A stretch of DNA of 64,000 nt. It comes from Rosellinia necatrix. Lineage: Eukaryota > Ascomycota > Sordariomycetes > Xylariales > Xylariaceae. The stretch spans positions 682,001 through 746,000 of the forward strand of contig JAGYVD010000007.1 in the NCBI GenBank assembly GCA_021209875.1, read 5' to 3'. Below, piece after piece: positions 47,557 to 60,581 of the stretch (position 1 is its first letter; each line of letters begins with the position of its first letter). The notes beneath the pieces were generated by a model. That model saw only the letters and a list, made by a program, of their open reading frames with translations, did no database searches and was not told the DNA's origin. The position numbers were made by a program, and so were the translations under genes.

Positions 47557-49305
47557 CGTTATGATTTCTTATACAGTCAAATAACATATCCATTTTATAA
47601 TCTATCCGCGCGGCTAGGCGTATAACTCGGCCCCCAGCGCATCAATACTCTACTCTTCCATGTTACTCAAGGCAACAGCTTAGCTTATCTAGCGTCTCTT
47701 ATACATATCTAATACTGAGTAATTGTTTACATGTGGGTGGCGCACCCTTATCTCTCCCCAATGGTGCGATAGCCTCGCTCTCGGGACATAAACAAATGCG
47801 GAATTCTGCCACAGAAGCTTCGGCGTCTACGTACCCCTACCCGTAGCCGCGCTTTTGGAGGGTTTCATCTCGCTACCGTAGTTGGGTACCGTGATCATCG
47901 AGGCAAGAAAGCTTCGCGTTGTAAAGCAGCGCTCAAGCGAATGGCAGAAGGCTGTTATGGCAGAGTGGATGATCAATATTGGGGGCTGTTAACCATGCAC
48001 CCCGGACGCGTAAGGGAATACGGCGGTATTATTGGATGTTCGCTTCCCATACCTATGTCACAATCTAGGCAATACAACGTTGGATTTCTCGGTTCTGCGG
48101 GGCAGAAAGCCGTCAAAAGATGGGTTAAATCCGCTACCAACGAATGGCTTTGCGGTAGGCGCGCCGATTCATCGACGGTCCCCCGCTTCGGCAACGTCCT
48201 CTGCAGAACATGCAGCTCACTAGGTAACATGGAATGCACACCAAGGGGGGGACAAGACCAAGCTTAGCACGCTTTGCCGTTACCGAATCGAGTAGGTCAA
48301 TTCGTGCCTCGCAAGGCACCATGATCTGTCCTGAATAGGCGACCCGCGACCCGTGAAGCAGCAGGACCGTGTGCGCGTGCGTGGTAGGCTGATGACCGCT
48401 CTTCTCGATGGTAGGTATATTATCGCTAACTATAGCTCTATTTTGTCCCTCCCCCCCCCGACCCTCCGGCGATTCGTGTCAAGGAGCCCAAGGGACACCC
48501 GGCCCTGGCTGTGGCGCGTTCCGGCTGGCCGGCCTCCTGCTACACTAGCAGGCCTCACAAAGTCTTCGGAATTTAGGTCCTTGGCGATTAAGTCGCCATG
48601 TATCGCGACATCACTCAGTATGGTTTCTATTACTACCCCCTCGAGAGTATTCGGGGGGCCTCAGGGATGTCGTCAAAAAAGGCCACAGTCTGAATGAATA
48701 AGGGGACAGAGGAAGGGACCCTACGAGGGTGGCCCTGGGACTCCCGGCGAAGCCAATGCACCGTCGTTACCCATAGACCGTCTCCGAGCCAGTGACTCGT
48801 CATCGTACCTCGTCGATCTCATCAGGTACCAGGTTTGGCATCGATTAAGGCTACTGTATTCACCGCCCATGTAGTTAACCAAGGTAGGTTGGGCGAACAC
48901 GTACGGCCAAGCTCAACGGTCGTCAGACTACTTATATAAACGAAACCCAATCTCACGCTGCCCAAGGACCCGGGAACCCACAATGGCATGGTATCCAACC
49001 TGGTTATGAAGTCGGTAAGCATATCAGACAAAATTAAGGGTGCGGCAAGTTTATGTACGCTGCAGCTTGCCGTACGTACCCGTACTTGTCGATCATTTGG
49101 GTAATGCGTAAGCGAACCGACAAGTGGTTGTGGCAACTGTACTCGATATGAGTCCTGGCGATGATACCCAGGTTCGCGTGCTTGGAGTCCATCGCGGACT
49201 CTGGTGCAGCGCCCTCGCCATCCTGCCGCTTTCCAACGAGTGGGCAAGTTTCGCCCGACACGTTTTCGTAACGAGCATGGACTTCCTCGTACCAGAGCTC
49301 GTACC

Positions 49306-49330
49306 TACATACATACATACATACATACGC
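49306..49330. repeat. (ACAT)n microsatellite
   Basis: About six ACAT units. Confidence 0.9.
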
Positions 49331-51550
49331 CGGCAATCCCTTCTCATCTCCGCTAGTTGAAGCGGCACCAACCCACCCGTCTGGCCTATTATGGGCATAC
49401 CTCCAAGCCCCGGTGAAGTCCCTCTTCCACGAGGACAACCTAACACCCTTTCCGGTAATGACATGACATGGTGCTGCGGGAGTCCTGCCCTTGACCTGGT
49501 ATTAGCGCTCCAATTAAATTCTCGACACCCCAGCACATTGGCACGCTGTATCCATTGGCCTGCATCCATGGCCATGTATCTCTACATACAGGTTCGACTT
49601 TCCATGAGAAGAAGGATAGGCTTGCGAGATACCTGGTCGCCACTTTGAATGGGGTCTACCGAACCTTCCTCGATATTGGTATCCGTGTGAACGGTTTGGG
49701 GTATGTTTACATTCCCTCTTATAAATATACAAAATTTAGGTACTACGTGACTGAAGCCTCTGTAAGTCTGCGCCAAGGGCCGTTGTATCTCCGAGCTGTT
49801 TCAAGGTATTACTATGATGGATTCTTGGGCCGCGAAACTCGCCTGCGGTCTTACTAACGTAGTGTAGAGCTACCTAGGCCGCTAGGCGCTGTGTGTAGTT
49901 ATGCACTAGTTATTTAGGCGCAGGATAGTGCTTGCGGACAAGCCTTACGCCGGCAAGGTCGCTAACCCGAGCCGGCAAATAGGTCTGTGGACTATGAATA
50001 AGAGGATGATGTCGGGTTATGAAGTCGGTAGAAGCCGAGCCGCCTTGGTTTACACCTCGTCATAAATGGCTTACGGCCTGGTTAAACAAAACACCGATGC
50101 ACCGAGAGGCACTAACCTACTCAAGGCAGAATCATCTTGCGGATGCAACATCCTCCAGACCGAGTAATCTATTGGTTGCCTTGAATGCTCTCCGGTGCTA
50201 AATGGAGTCCCTACAACTCAATAGACTTAGTCAATGCGGGAAACCATGCTGGTAGGTTCAAATCCCCAGTGTTCAACAGACATCTTTTATGTGTTCGGTC
50301 GCCTTTTTACTGTCGCCCTTTTATGTTAGGTAATAGTAAAGCAACGGCTTATTCCGTACGTCAGATATGATGCTCACCTCAAGCTTGACTGTCCTTTTTT
50401 GCCCGCACACCCAAATTCCCGTATTCACACATGGCGGAAATCGGGCTGCTGATAAATACCGGAGTCTCTAGCAATAACCCTCCCAAATAAGTGTAGAGTA
50501 TATTCATTCCATGTTGAACCCGACGACTACTTCAAGCATCCTTATACGGATACATAGATAGGAAACTTACATACTTGTCCAGTGCCCTATTTAACGTGGC
50601 TTAGCTTGCATAGTTGATGCCTTATTGTTCTGTGTATCAGGAGTGTGGAAACTGGACGTTGAATCTGCCTAGTTTAGTGTTGTTTGCGCCGATTCTACAC
50701 CGAAAATCCTCCACATATTAGGTCCTCAGACACTTTTAAGCTTGAGCCTCGGCTTTCAAATAACTACCTCTTGTACCGGCAGATGCTGTAAAGTGCATCG
50801 TTTTTGTTGTGCATTATTTTAGCGCCGAATTCAAGGCCTCTTGTGTCAATATGGCAACCCCCCTGCTCGCAATCATGTACATATACAATACATACTTGGA
50901 TAGCACTCCAACAAGTCAACCAGTGCGTCTCCATTCCTTCTTCACATACCCTGGAACAATGCTCCCCACTGCGGCCCCGCGCTGCTCTGGCACTGGAGGT
51001 TTCCCGTGAGCCCGGAAGAGTATAGTCGAGATTCTGATCAAGGATCTTCTGAGCTTAGCGTGGCCAACATGGAGCACCCCAGAACACAAGCGCGATCTGA
51101 GAATGTCGTGTGCTAGAGCGTACCTAAGCGTCTGTCTGTCTGTCGAGGGACCACAAAATTATGGCACGGGGTAGGTTGGCTGACACTTATTATGTGTATC
51201 GTCTCCGCTAGACACTCCGGTCGGACAAGCTCAAGAGCTACACGATAGCTGACTAGAAAAACGACTTGCTGGTTGCAAGCTCTGCCATGCGGTAATTGGT
51301 GAAGACGAGCAGACTCACTATCGACAAGACGATCCGCGGCGATCAGGTCCGAGCATGAACAGAAACCCAGCGGCGAAACGAACGCTCCTGAGCCGTTGAC
51401 GGAGCCGACTCAAAAGGGTTGGATTTGCTCTGCTCTGTGGCGTAGCGTCACGACCTCGAATAATCTGGCAGGGCTTTTACGGGCTTGTTAGAGATATCAT
51501 TATACCTTTTTTCTCTCACACGATACACGCTCTTCCGCAAATTAGTGAAC

Positions 51551-54482
51551 ATGAGCATAGCTCATCCGGGCGGCGGCGCCGGCCACCCCCTCGTCATGTC
51601 GCGACCCCAGGTGGGCATTGAACGCCTACCTACTCGCCGGATGAGCAACGAACCGCGAGAATCGATGAATTGTAAATCCTGCCGGAAGCGTAAGGTTAGT
51701 ACTGGTCTCCTGCGCCCCCAGAAACACCTGGGCTTACCAAGGCACCGAGTACCAAACTAATAAGCTAACCCCTGGCGGACAGATCAAGTGCAATCGGTTA
51801 CGCCCGTCTTGCGAAGCATGCCAGGTCTTTCAATGTCCGTGTATCTACGGTACGTTTGGGTTCTGCTGTGCGAGTGCCCTTCTCATTCACTGATGTCAGC
51901 GCCTTGCGATTACAGACGCCGTACCGAAGAAGCGAGGGCCCAAAACGGATGTACTCGAGGCCTTGCTAAAGCGGGTGGACGGGTTGGAAGCTCAGCTTAA
52001 AGACCAAAAGAAAACGTTAAGCAGTCCACCAGGCACGGAGGAGCCTCTATCCGCCAAGGCAGAGTCATCTGAGAATAATACTGAGGCGCTTCCTACGGTT
52101 TCAACACCGCCTGCTCTCACAGCAACATCTGAGCCGAAGCCGAAGCGTGTGGCTCTCGACACGTCCCGGACACCTGATTCCGGATCGGATAGCGCCATAT
52201 ACTCACCTGCTATGACTAACGAGTCACCGCCTAGCATCCGATCAGATGCTTTCCTCGACCTCTATTTCGCACGCTTCCACGCAAAGCCGTACCATATACT
52301 AGACGAGCCGTCTGTTCGACAACGCCTGCGGCTCAACCAACTACCGTTATTTTTAGTAAATGCCATATACGCCGTTTCTGCGAGGTAGGTCTATAGTATG
52401 CGAACACTAAATGACTTAATTGCTGAGCGAAATCAGGCACACACCGCACCCTACTGGCCATCAATCCGCCGCGAGGCTAAGTGAGGACTTTGCTATTTTG
52501 TCAAGGAGAGAGATTGACATCGACGAACCAATTATCGATAGCCTACAAGCGCTACTACTTCTGGTAATAGCCTACATCGCTGCAGGGAAAGGGAAAAAAG
52601 CGTATATGCTTTTAAGTACGTAATGGCATCCCATAGCGACCCCTCGTGTGTCTGTGTTGCACCCGGGCTAACATGGTGTGAAGCAAACGCCGTTGGTATG
52701 GCAATGGCCCTAGAGTTACACCGCGAGGCAGACTCAAACGCCCCCATAGCGCCACTGGAACGTGAGATGAGGAGGCGCCTGTTCTGGTCATGCTACCTAT
52801 TAGACAGATTTGTGGCCTGCGGCTCGAAGCGCCCGTGTCTTATTGCCGACAAGACAATCTTCCTGCGGCTACCATGCTGGTTTCCCACGCCGGGTGGCCT
52901 ACCGATCGAGGGCGAATTCTTCCAAAGTGGTTCAAATATCCATTCCCTACATGGGGGCGGAAGGAAGTTTCAAGGGGGCACCGCTATGCTCATTGATATT
53001 AGCCGTATCTTGGGTGTCACAAACCGTTACCTCGCGGCCGGTGGAGTCAGGGGCGATTCGCATTTTCCATGGCATACGCTCTCCAGCCTTTCTAAGATAC
53101 GACAAAATCTCGATATCTGGGCGTCCGGTACGGATGACGTCTTTTCCAGTCTGGACACCCTGTTCGGGCACCCGGAATGCACAATATTAGTGCTTAGCAA
53201 GCTCGTTTATCACTTGATTTACTGCTTGATCTATCGGCCATTTCTCCCTATCGACCTTGCGGAACTTGCCGTGACCGGCCAGCATCAGTCATGGCAGATC
53301 GAGGCTACAAACATGTGTTTCCTGCACGCCAACGCCATCACGGAACTGGTGGAATTAGGGAAGCAGACGGGATCCACTGAGTGGCCAGCATTCGTAGGAT
53401 ATTGCATCTGCACCGCCGGCACGGTTCATGTCCACGGAGCACAATACAACAGGGTGGGAGCAAGAGGTGGCGACATGGGGACATTTGCCGCATCCGCGGA
53501 TTTTCTCTCGCGCGAGATGCAGCAACTAAGCGAACTCCGGTACATTTGGGCGAGCGTGCAACATCAACGAGAGACCTTGCAGAATGTGTATAGCGCTCAC
53601 GCGGAGCTTGCCAAGCACCTAGCTACGAACTCGATGCGCTATTCCCCTGCGTTCAATCTCGAGGATTTCTTCAGTCGTTATGCGAACATTACGGGCCCTG
53701 GAGGAGAGCCATACACCTTTGACGCCGCCAATCTGAGCCTAACGGATGTTATCGTCGACTTTGCCGCGGACGCGTATATGGGCCACGATCTGTACGCCGC
53801 TCGGGATGACGAGCTTGATCGGCCGAATCTTAAGCGGAAACTCCCAACCAATTTTGGAGTCGGTAGGCCTGAGCCGGGTAACCTGGCGTCGTTAAGCGCT
53901 AGTCTGAACTGCTCATTGTCGGCTGGCCCGCCTGTACCTAGCGGCTCTTCCCGTCGTTTCTCGTTTGCTGCTGGGTCACAGAACCCACCCGTGATGCGTG
54001 TCCCTCCCCTGGTGCCATCACATCCCGAAGGGCAAATAAGACAACAGATGCGAGACCCAATGGCAGGCCCGTCCACAAATGTGATGCCAGGAACACCAAC
54101 ATTTTCCGGTACATCGACACAACAGGCTCGGCAGGTGTCGGGTTTCTTGGGCAATACCGTCTCCAGCCCTAGCCATCTCACGACCCCAGGGCAGAGCGGG
54201 GATAGCAACGGACTGGGGCTTGGTAGCTACGATCCCATGTTCGGCACCGTTCCTACAAACACGGTTCCCTCCCCCGGCCCCTGGCATACAGAGGATGACA
54301 ATCGGGAAGGCGCCGGGGCAGCATCTACGCCTGGCGCGAAGAGCCACGACGGTAGCACCGCGACAGGGGGCGCGGACGAGAAAGACCCCTTCCTGAGCCT
54401 CCTGGAGCAGCTTGCTGAAAATGAAAACCTTGTGGGGCAAGGCAGCGAACTGGATTTTATCCTCACCGCGGCTCAGGGTTGA
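51551..54482 (+). CDS. Zn(II)2Cys6 fungal-specific transcription factor
   Basis: Sequence-specific nuclear regulator; the target genes are unknown. Five exons: 51551-51694, 51783-51849, 51916-52384, 52437-52615, 52684-54482, giving 885 residues with phase kept at each junction. The zinc cluster [13 protein letters not shown] plus [11 protein letters not shown] (C-x2-C-x6-C-x6-C-x2-C-x6-C) is split by intron 1, a common position in this class. A basic linker [16 protein letters not shown] leads into a short coiled coil expected to dimerise. The fungal_trans (middle homology) domain spans about 165-420, with [28 protein letters not shown] and [20 protein letters not shown]. The C-terminal 250 residues are Ser/Pro/Gly-rich, probably an activation region, and end with an acidic helix ([17 protein letters not shown]). 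Later ATGs at 51596 and 51641 are possible starts. It is not obviously QutA/QA-1F. Confidence 0.9.
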
Positions 54483-57400
54483 CGTAAACCGGCTTTTCTT
54501 TTTGGTTAGACATCATCGGCTGGGCCTTCTAAGAAAGGCATCACGAAAACATAGGATATGACAGTAGATTTGGCAGGCTGGAGTTAGCGGACGATGTTAT
54601 TAGGTGGGCCTGGGTTAGTTATCGCCCACTTTACTCATTCACCAAGCATCGGAGGCGTCATCGCATTGGAGAGGTATTTCATAGGCTACGAAAACCTGGG
54701 CGGTTATATTTGAGCTTGGCATCAGTTGTATATAACGCCAGCCTGTTATCAGATGAAGTCGGTTGTAAATAAATACTATAAAGCGATGTACTTGACGGCA
54801 CAGAAGCCAGCACGGGTTCAACACATATAATTCGTTCGGTTTTCCACCCAAGTTCCTTCTTTGAGGCTTCGCGGTAAGACTTGGAGAACGACAGTGGGCC
54901 ATCACCAACATTGCTGTCTGATGCGGTGAATGGTTTGTGGGAACGCATTTACGCTATGCCCCCTATTTTAACCCCGGTACTGCATCTGCCGATTTTGGAA
55001 GCCATTCACAAGTCCTATGGCCCGTGTAACAAAAGCCAAAGCGGCCTCCACCCCACGATGTACTCAAGTCGACGGGGGGAACGTTCTTACTTAATAACTG
55101 ACGTATCATGATACGAGATTGTCAGATTATCTCCCTTGGCAACAAGCCATTTACGTCAGATTCCAGCTAAAGTGCTTCATGCGTGGTTGTGAGGGGATAC
55201 CTGTCAAACCCTATCTGGGCCCAAGTTACATGTGCCGTACATGGGTGCCCACGTGCATCATCATGAAAGAGCCGGCCCGCGCAAGCGCAAGCGACTCGAT
55301 CAGAAGGTCCATTGATCAAGGATCTTCATACACTAAGCGCCCATCTAAGAGGGAAATACAGTAATCCGTTCCCATGCTTTACATCACCTTGAACTCTCAC
55401 GTCTTGGATCCTGCTTCCGCCGTGTTGACGCGATGAGCATAGAGAGGGCATATAACTACTTGGCCTCGACATCACCTCTTCTCAGTCGCTTCCTATCCCT
55501 CGCCAACTTGGAATCAAACGCCTATTGTAATGTTAACCTTGCAATTCCGCTCCACTACTAGGAATCCACAATGACCACTAATCGGCACTTCGGGCCGCCC
55601 GACAATGGAATCGGAAAAGGAACATGGAGGACCCTAACCCTGTTGTCTCCGAACGCCCCTTGTCCATCTTTAGCTAGGTTACCCTGAGTTACAACCCCTG
55701 CAATGGCAAATGCATGGGACAAAAATCGTCTGGAAAGTCTATGCTGCTTTCTCATCATGAACGCATGTCATGAAATGCCGTCGAACTGCCATATAGGCGA
55801 AATATTTTCACGTCCTGTGGCCATACATACGATGGCGGATGCAATTGGTAATCTCTCATGATCACAATATGTTAAGTAGATCTGGACGGATATTTTAGTA
55901 ATACTGTCTATAGTCGTGCCAGTAAAGTCAATGTATTATCACTATATCCGGCCTAGTAAACATGAACTGCTGTCTTACTTCGATACATGGTATTAATATA
56001 GAATATAGAATCTCTAAAGCAGATAGAGTTGTCCCAACTTTTCCCCATAACGCCACCATGCAAGCGGACGGGGCCCCAAGCTAGCAATACCGTCCCATTC
56101 TCATCCCATCTACCCCTATTTCTATTCTGTTTCCCCCCTTATCCAACAAGCACCTAGTTATGATCTGATAAATGGAGGTATTGCAGATAGTTCCAAGTAA
56201 ATACTCTATATGAAATCCGGTTTCTGCACACCCCTAGTCTTCGGACTCGCGGACATCGGCGTGTCCGTTTCCGCCGTGCTATAGTCACACGTTATGAGTG
56301 GCCACAGGGTCACTCTTTTGCCACCTCCATCAATCGAAGAGCGGAAGGACGGAGCCTCCATCATTACTGTGTACGTGATAATTGCATTCTCCTATAGATG
56401 CAGGGGGGTTACGCAAGAGCTAAATGACTGCTGAGAAACCCTCTCGCGCTAGATGACTTCTCGAAACTTCATCCGGCACTCATATCATGAGGTTTATAGC
56501 GATGATCTACGTCGCATAGCCTCATTACCGAGCTCATGGGACACGAACTGGGTTCGGATAAGTAAATCTTATACAGTGGGAAGATTATGGATCTTGAGCA
56601 ATCCGGCACACAGGGTTGACCAGTCGTCTCCATTGGTGAGGCCCCGGCGTGCAGGCCGTCGGCAACTGCCCTGAAAACCCGACATCTCCACGGGGCTGTG
56701 TTGAAGGGGCCCTTACTCAGGTCCGCTCGAACATACTATGCAGCCACTTCTAACAGAACGATAGAGGAGTTCGCGCAGCTTTCCACTTGATCCACGCAGT
56801 CCGTCGCGTCCTGGTCCTTGTTCTCGTCCGACCGCATCGCCGGCGCCACCGCTCTTATAGATGCCTTGTACCGCGACAAGATCTAGAGCCCCACAGTCCT
56901 TCGTCGAAAGCTTTGGCACGAACTTGAGGTCACGGAACTGGTATGGAATCATGTTGATCCAGTCTAGACTTGTCTCCCGCCCCCTCCACCGGTCCCCCTC
57001 CCCAGCCGGGCACATCCGGGACCTTAACCGACGCGGCGGAAACACTCCCCGTCCGTAGTGTACAAGATCGCAGGTCCGGCCGGGGACACACCGAGCCTAG
57101 CCCTACGCGACCGGGGGATCAGTTCCCACTGTCGATCCCACATTCATACTTGAACGCCCTAGACTGATACTTCAAGTTTCACGGACCAAGCGCCATGGCC
57201 TATTCTTGGACACTAATTAGTTCTCTCGTTCACTTCGCAACTGCCTCGTTGGAGGTAATTATTCCTCGTCTACCCTTGTTATCAATTTTTTTTGCCTCAT
57301 GACAGTGCATCACGAGAAACCTGGAAATGGCAGCACCACTCAGTTGCATGGTTGTGGTTTACGTGGACTTGTGTCACGGCCGACCCTATACTCGACTGGG

Positions 57401-60400
57401 CAGCTAGTAGCAATTTCTCGGCTTCATAACCGAGGCTCTAGTGACCTTGGTATAACTTCAAATTGCGGTGACGAGCTGGGCACCTCGATGTTGCATGCCG
57501 GGTGGGTACTTAACACATCTACCTATCAGAGACAACCATTACAAGAGTTCGTTGCTCAGAGGTATCGCTGTCAACTGTCAATGCAGTTAAAAATTCCGCA
57601 AAGGTATCCTATACCTTCTCGGTAAAAAATACTTAAAAAAAACCTGATTCGAACATTAGCGCCTGCCGCGAGATAGGGTAGTTCTCGTAAGCGAGAAGAA
57701 AGGGTTGATGGCGTAGGCGGAGAACACCAAGCGCTGTAGCCCACAGAGCTATGCGGAGATCTGTTTCGGGTGGTTCGTCTCTCGGCTCTACATGCCCGAG
57801 GAATTTCTTCTATCCTACTCAAAGTCTGGAATGGGTCGAGCGCCTTACCGAGGGGGTTTTGATCCTGACTTGAGAGAGTGCTCGCTTACAGGTCTCTAAG
57901 TAGGTTGATGGGAACGGGGTGAATATGGGATATCCACAAGGGATGATAAAATCTTGCAACAAAAAAAATACATAGAAAATATATACGACAAAACTTGGTA
58001 TGTATAATAAACCTAGTCATTATCCAAGGCCAACTTCTGAAACGAAGACGTTATATAAGAGAATATGTCTGGGAATAAGCTTATCTAGACTAATGTCTCT
58101 GCGATTACATGTTTACCTAGCTGCCTTAGTGTGAAATCTCCCCTAATATCATACCCATCGCTTTCATAATGAAGTAGTAGTTATACGAGATACATGAGAG
58201 CTGTTCTTATGTATTATATAAACCTCGTGGGAGTGGGGTAGAAAGACTTCACTATGTATATGACCTCAATGTCTTGATGTCACAAGTTCTTATGCTGTAC
58301 TTCATGCAGCGTGCATCTCCTTGACATGTTGTTTAAATACTGGCAGTTTGTGCCAATTTATATCGGAGTTTCTTTGGTAATGAAGGTTTCTTTTTAGAAA
58401 AACGATGCGGTCTGCGGGTAGTTGAAATTGCGGCAACCTAGCGTTACGTACTCCCTTACAGCCAATAGGAGGCGGCGACACTTGATGTGTTTCGAAAAGC
58501 GCTGGTATTTAGAATTTCGATATTGAAAGGCTCCGTGAGATTTTCTGCTGAACTTTCTCTGTTGGGTTAGAATCGTTGACGATTTACAGGTTTATTTCTG
58601 ATGCTGCCACACGGGAAAGTTTGATAGTGAATTATGGAATGCCGTATCTAATCATATGCAAAGATAATATTGATATTATTCACCGTTAGTCAGTAATAAT
58701 GTGTCTATGTCTCTATGAACTGACGGCGAGAATCCCCAATGCCAAGCGGCCCGACACTGTCGTGATTCCTAATTCTGTGAGCTACTTTTGATGACTAATT
58801 TCAAAACCGCACGCTATCAGGACCAAATACCGCGCGCTCAGCTAAAGTTTGATGCCAAATTTAGTCATCTTAGAATATTTAATTTTTATTTCAAGTAGAA
58901 GACAGTCGTTTAACCGATGGACTTTTACTACACCGATTTCTTCGGACATTGATGCTTGCCATCGAGGCTAATAAAGCAAGCCACCTCTTTGTGCCCTCGT
59001 TGCCTACCTGTGAGTTTATTCGTTGCGTTTTCTAAGTAACTTAGACGGCGTAAGCATACATTTTAATCGTTTAATTACTGTGTGCCAATGGTTAGCTGCC
59101 CCTCGGCATAAACGTCATATGAATATGTAGGGGCAACTGATACATATATTTAGCATCATATCGCGTTCTATAAAAATGCAAAACCTCCCCCAATCATCTT
59201 AGAAACTTATCGGACGCCCTCATTGCCTGTTTAAGTTTGTCGGACCTAAATGCTGACCCGGTCTCTACTCAGGACACTTACTCCTTACACCTCCTACCTG
59301 TAGGCCTACTATAGAGTGATCGCTGTCAACCTCGTTTAAGAAATCACTGCGCCCAAGGCCATCGTATTACAAAGCCCTAGATTTTGGGGGCAGATTTAGC
59401 TGCGGCGTGGAGGCCAAATCAGGCGTTTCGCAGTTAGGAAGGTGTTAGTTTGCGAAATATTCCTTTTGTATGTGGCTACACATGTACTCTTTTCCTACGC
59501 AAAACAAGTGCAGCCTATTTGGCCCATAGTTTTGCCTACGCGGCCACTGCCACTTCATTGGCGATGAATTACTGGTGTGGGTGGTAGTCGGCGCGTGTGT
59601 ACGTTGTTTTGGTTCACAGAATCTGTCATGCCGTTCCCCTCTAATAAGCGTCAAATGCGATAACAATTCTTGGCTTATTCACCCCAACTGCCGAGTTCCC
59701 CTGGCTGCTTAGGCGTAGCCTGGTCTAATCATAGGTTTTGGTTAATGCCACAGGTGTCAGGCGGCACGAGTACGCCCTGCTTATTGTGGATATCTGGATC
59801 AGGGCCAACCGAAGCCCATCGCATGGGTCTCTATGAACTGCCATCGGTTCTTGGCGGACACCTAAATACACGCAGGCTATCGTTGCAAATATGTGCGCGA
59901 TCGCTGCAAAAGTTTGCCGATCGATGTGATAACTAGGTATCTGATGGCGTTTTATAAGCAAAAGCCCATTTCACCGTGGGTTCTCGGTATTTGGGTTGGA
60001 TCTCATGACCGCAGCAACGTTTTGGGTGTCTGGGGACGGGAGTTTAAGCTATCGCTCAATTAATTACTCGAGTTTTATGAAGAGAAAATTTGACGGGCAA
60101 ATCGTTAGTAAACATATCTTCCATAAAACCAGGGCGTAAAATTGTATACTTTGTGCTGACGTGGTGGTGTGGTGGCTGCATGGTGTTGCTGCTACGCTGC
60201 CGTGCTAGGTTTTGTTGGCCTTCTGCAGGCGATAGATTGGAGGAGTTTATACTGCAGATCCAAGGATATCGTCTGGCATTTGTCAGCTAATATTTTCCTG
60301 CCGTAGGGTGGCATTTAACGAAACACATCGTTAATAATAGTCCTCTCAATAGCCAACCACGATCAATCCCAAACTGCCCGCGACCCAGATAAACAAGTGC

Positions 60401-60581
60401 CAACCCGCTAACCAAAAGCCTTCTACTTATTTGGCTTTGATGCTGCAGCCTACTGCTGTTCTTCGATGGTCTCAGTCGCTAATTAGAAGTCGAGAGGCAG
60501 CAACTTTATTGAATCCAAATTCTATGCAAGTTTCAGAACATATCATTCTTCTTAGTGTCTCCGAGCCCGCCCAATGGCAAT
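54483..60581. other. Intergenic, 6.1 kb, partly AT-rich
   Basis: No supported gene. A GC-richer island at about 56710-57130 has coding-like pieces and is listed separately. From about 57.9 to 60.4 kb the DNA is clearly AT-richer with short frames and no domain. Frames on either side (for example 54679-54948 on minus) are unrecognised. Such a block beside accessory genes would fit an old repeat degraded by point mutation, but no transposon core was seen. Confidence 0.5.
56713..57130 (-). other. Coding-like island, possibly exon pieces of a lost or unmodelled gene
   Basis: On minus, several frames in a row read like protein: one with GPAILYTTDGECFRRVG, one with KVPDVPGWGGGPVEGAGDKS, one with LDWINMIPYQFRDLKFVPKL, and one ending DATDCVDQVESCANSSIV before a stop at about 56741. 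They are in different frames. I could not join them with convincing splice sites, so frameshift decay or unmodelled introns are both open. No family was recognised. Confidence 0.2.

Larger units (their letters stand above)
46159..51550. other. Intergenic, 5.4 kb
   Basis: T run at 46185-46198 after the repressor stop. A decayed-looking coding block at 46944-47556 is listed separately. An ACAT array lies at 49306-49330, and the 15-mer GGTTATGAAGTCGGT occurs twice (49003-49019 area and 50014-50029 area). A tRNA-like B-box at 50259 was examined and rejected. No supported gene. Confidence 0.55.

Noticed and set aside
50200..50285. Possible tRNA from a GGTTCAAATCC box at about 50259
   Set aside because: The T-arm stem does not pair (only two of five positions) and no cloverleaf or A box fits upstream.
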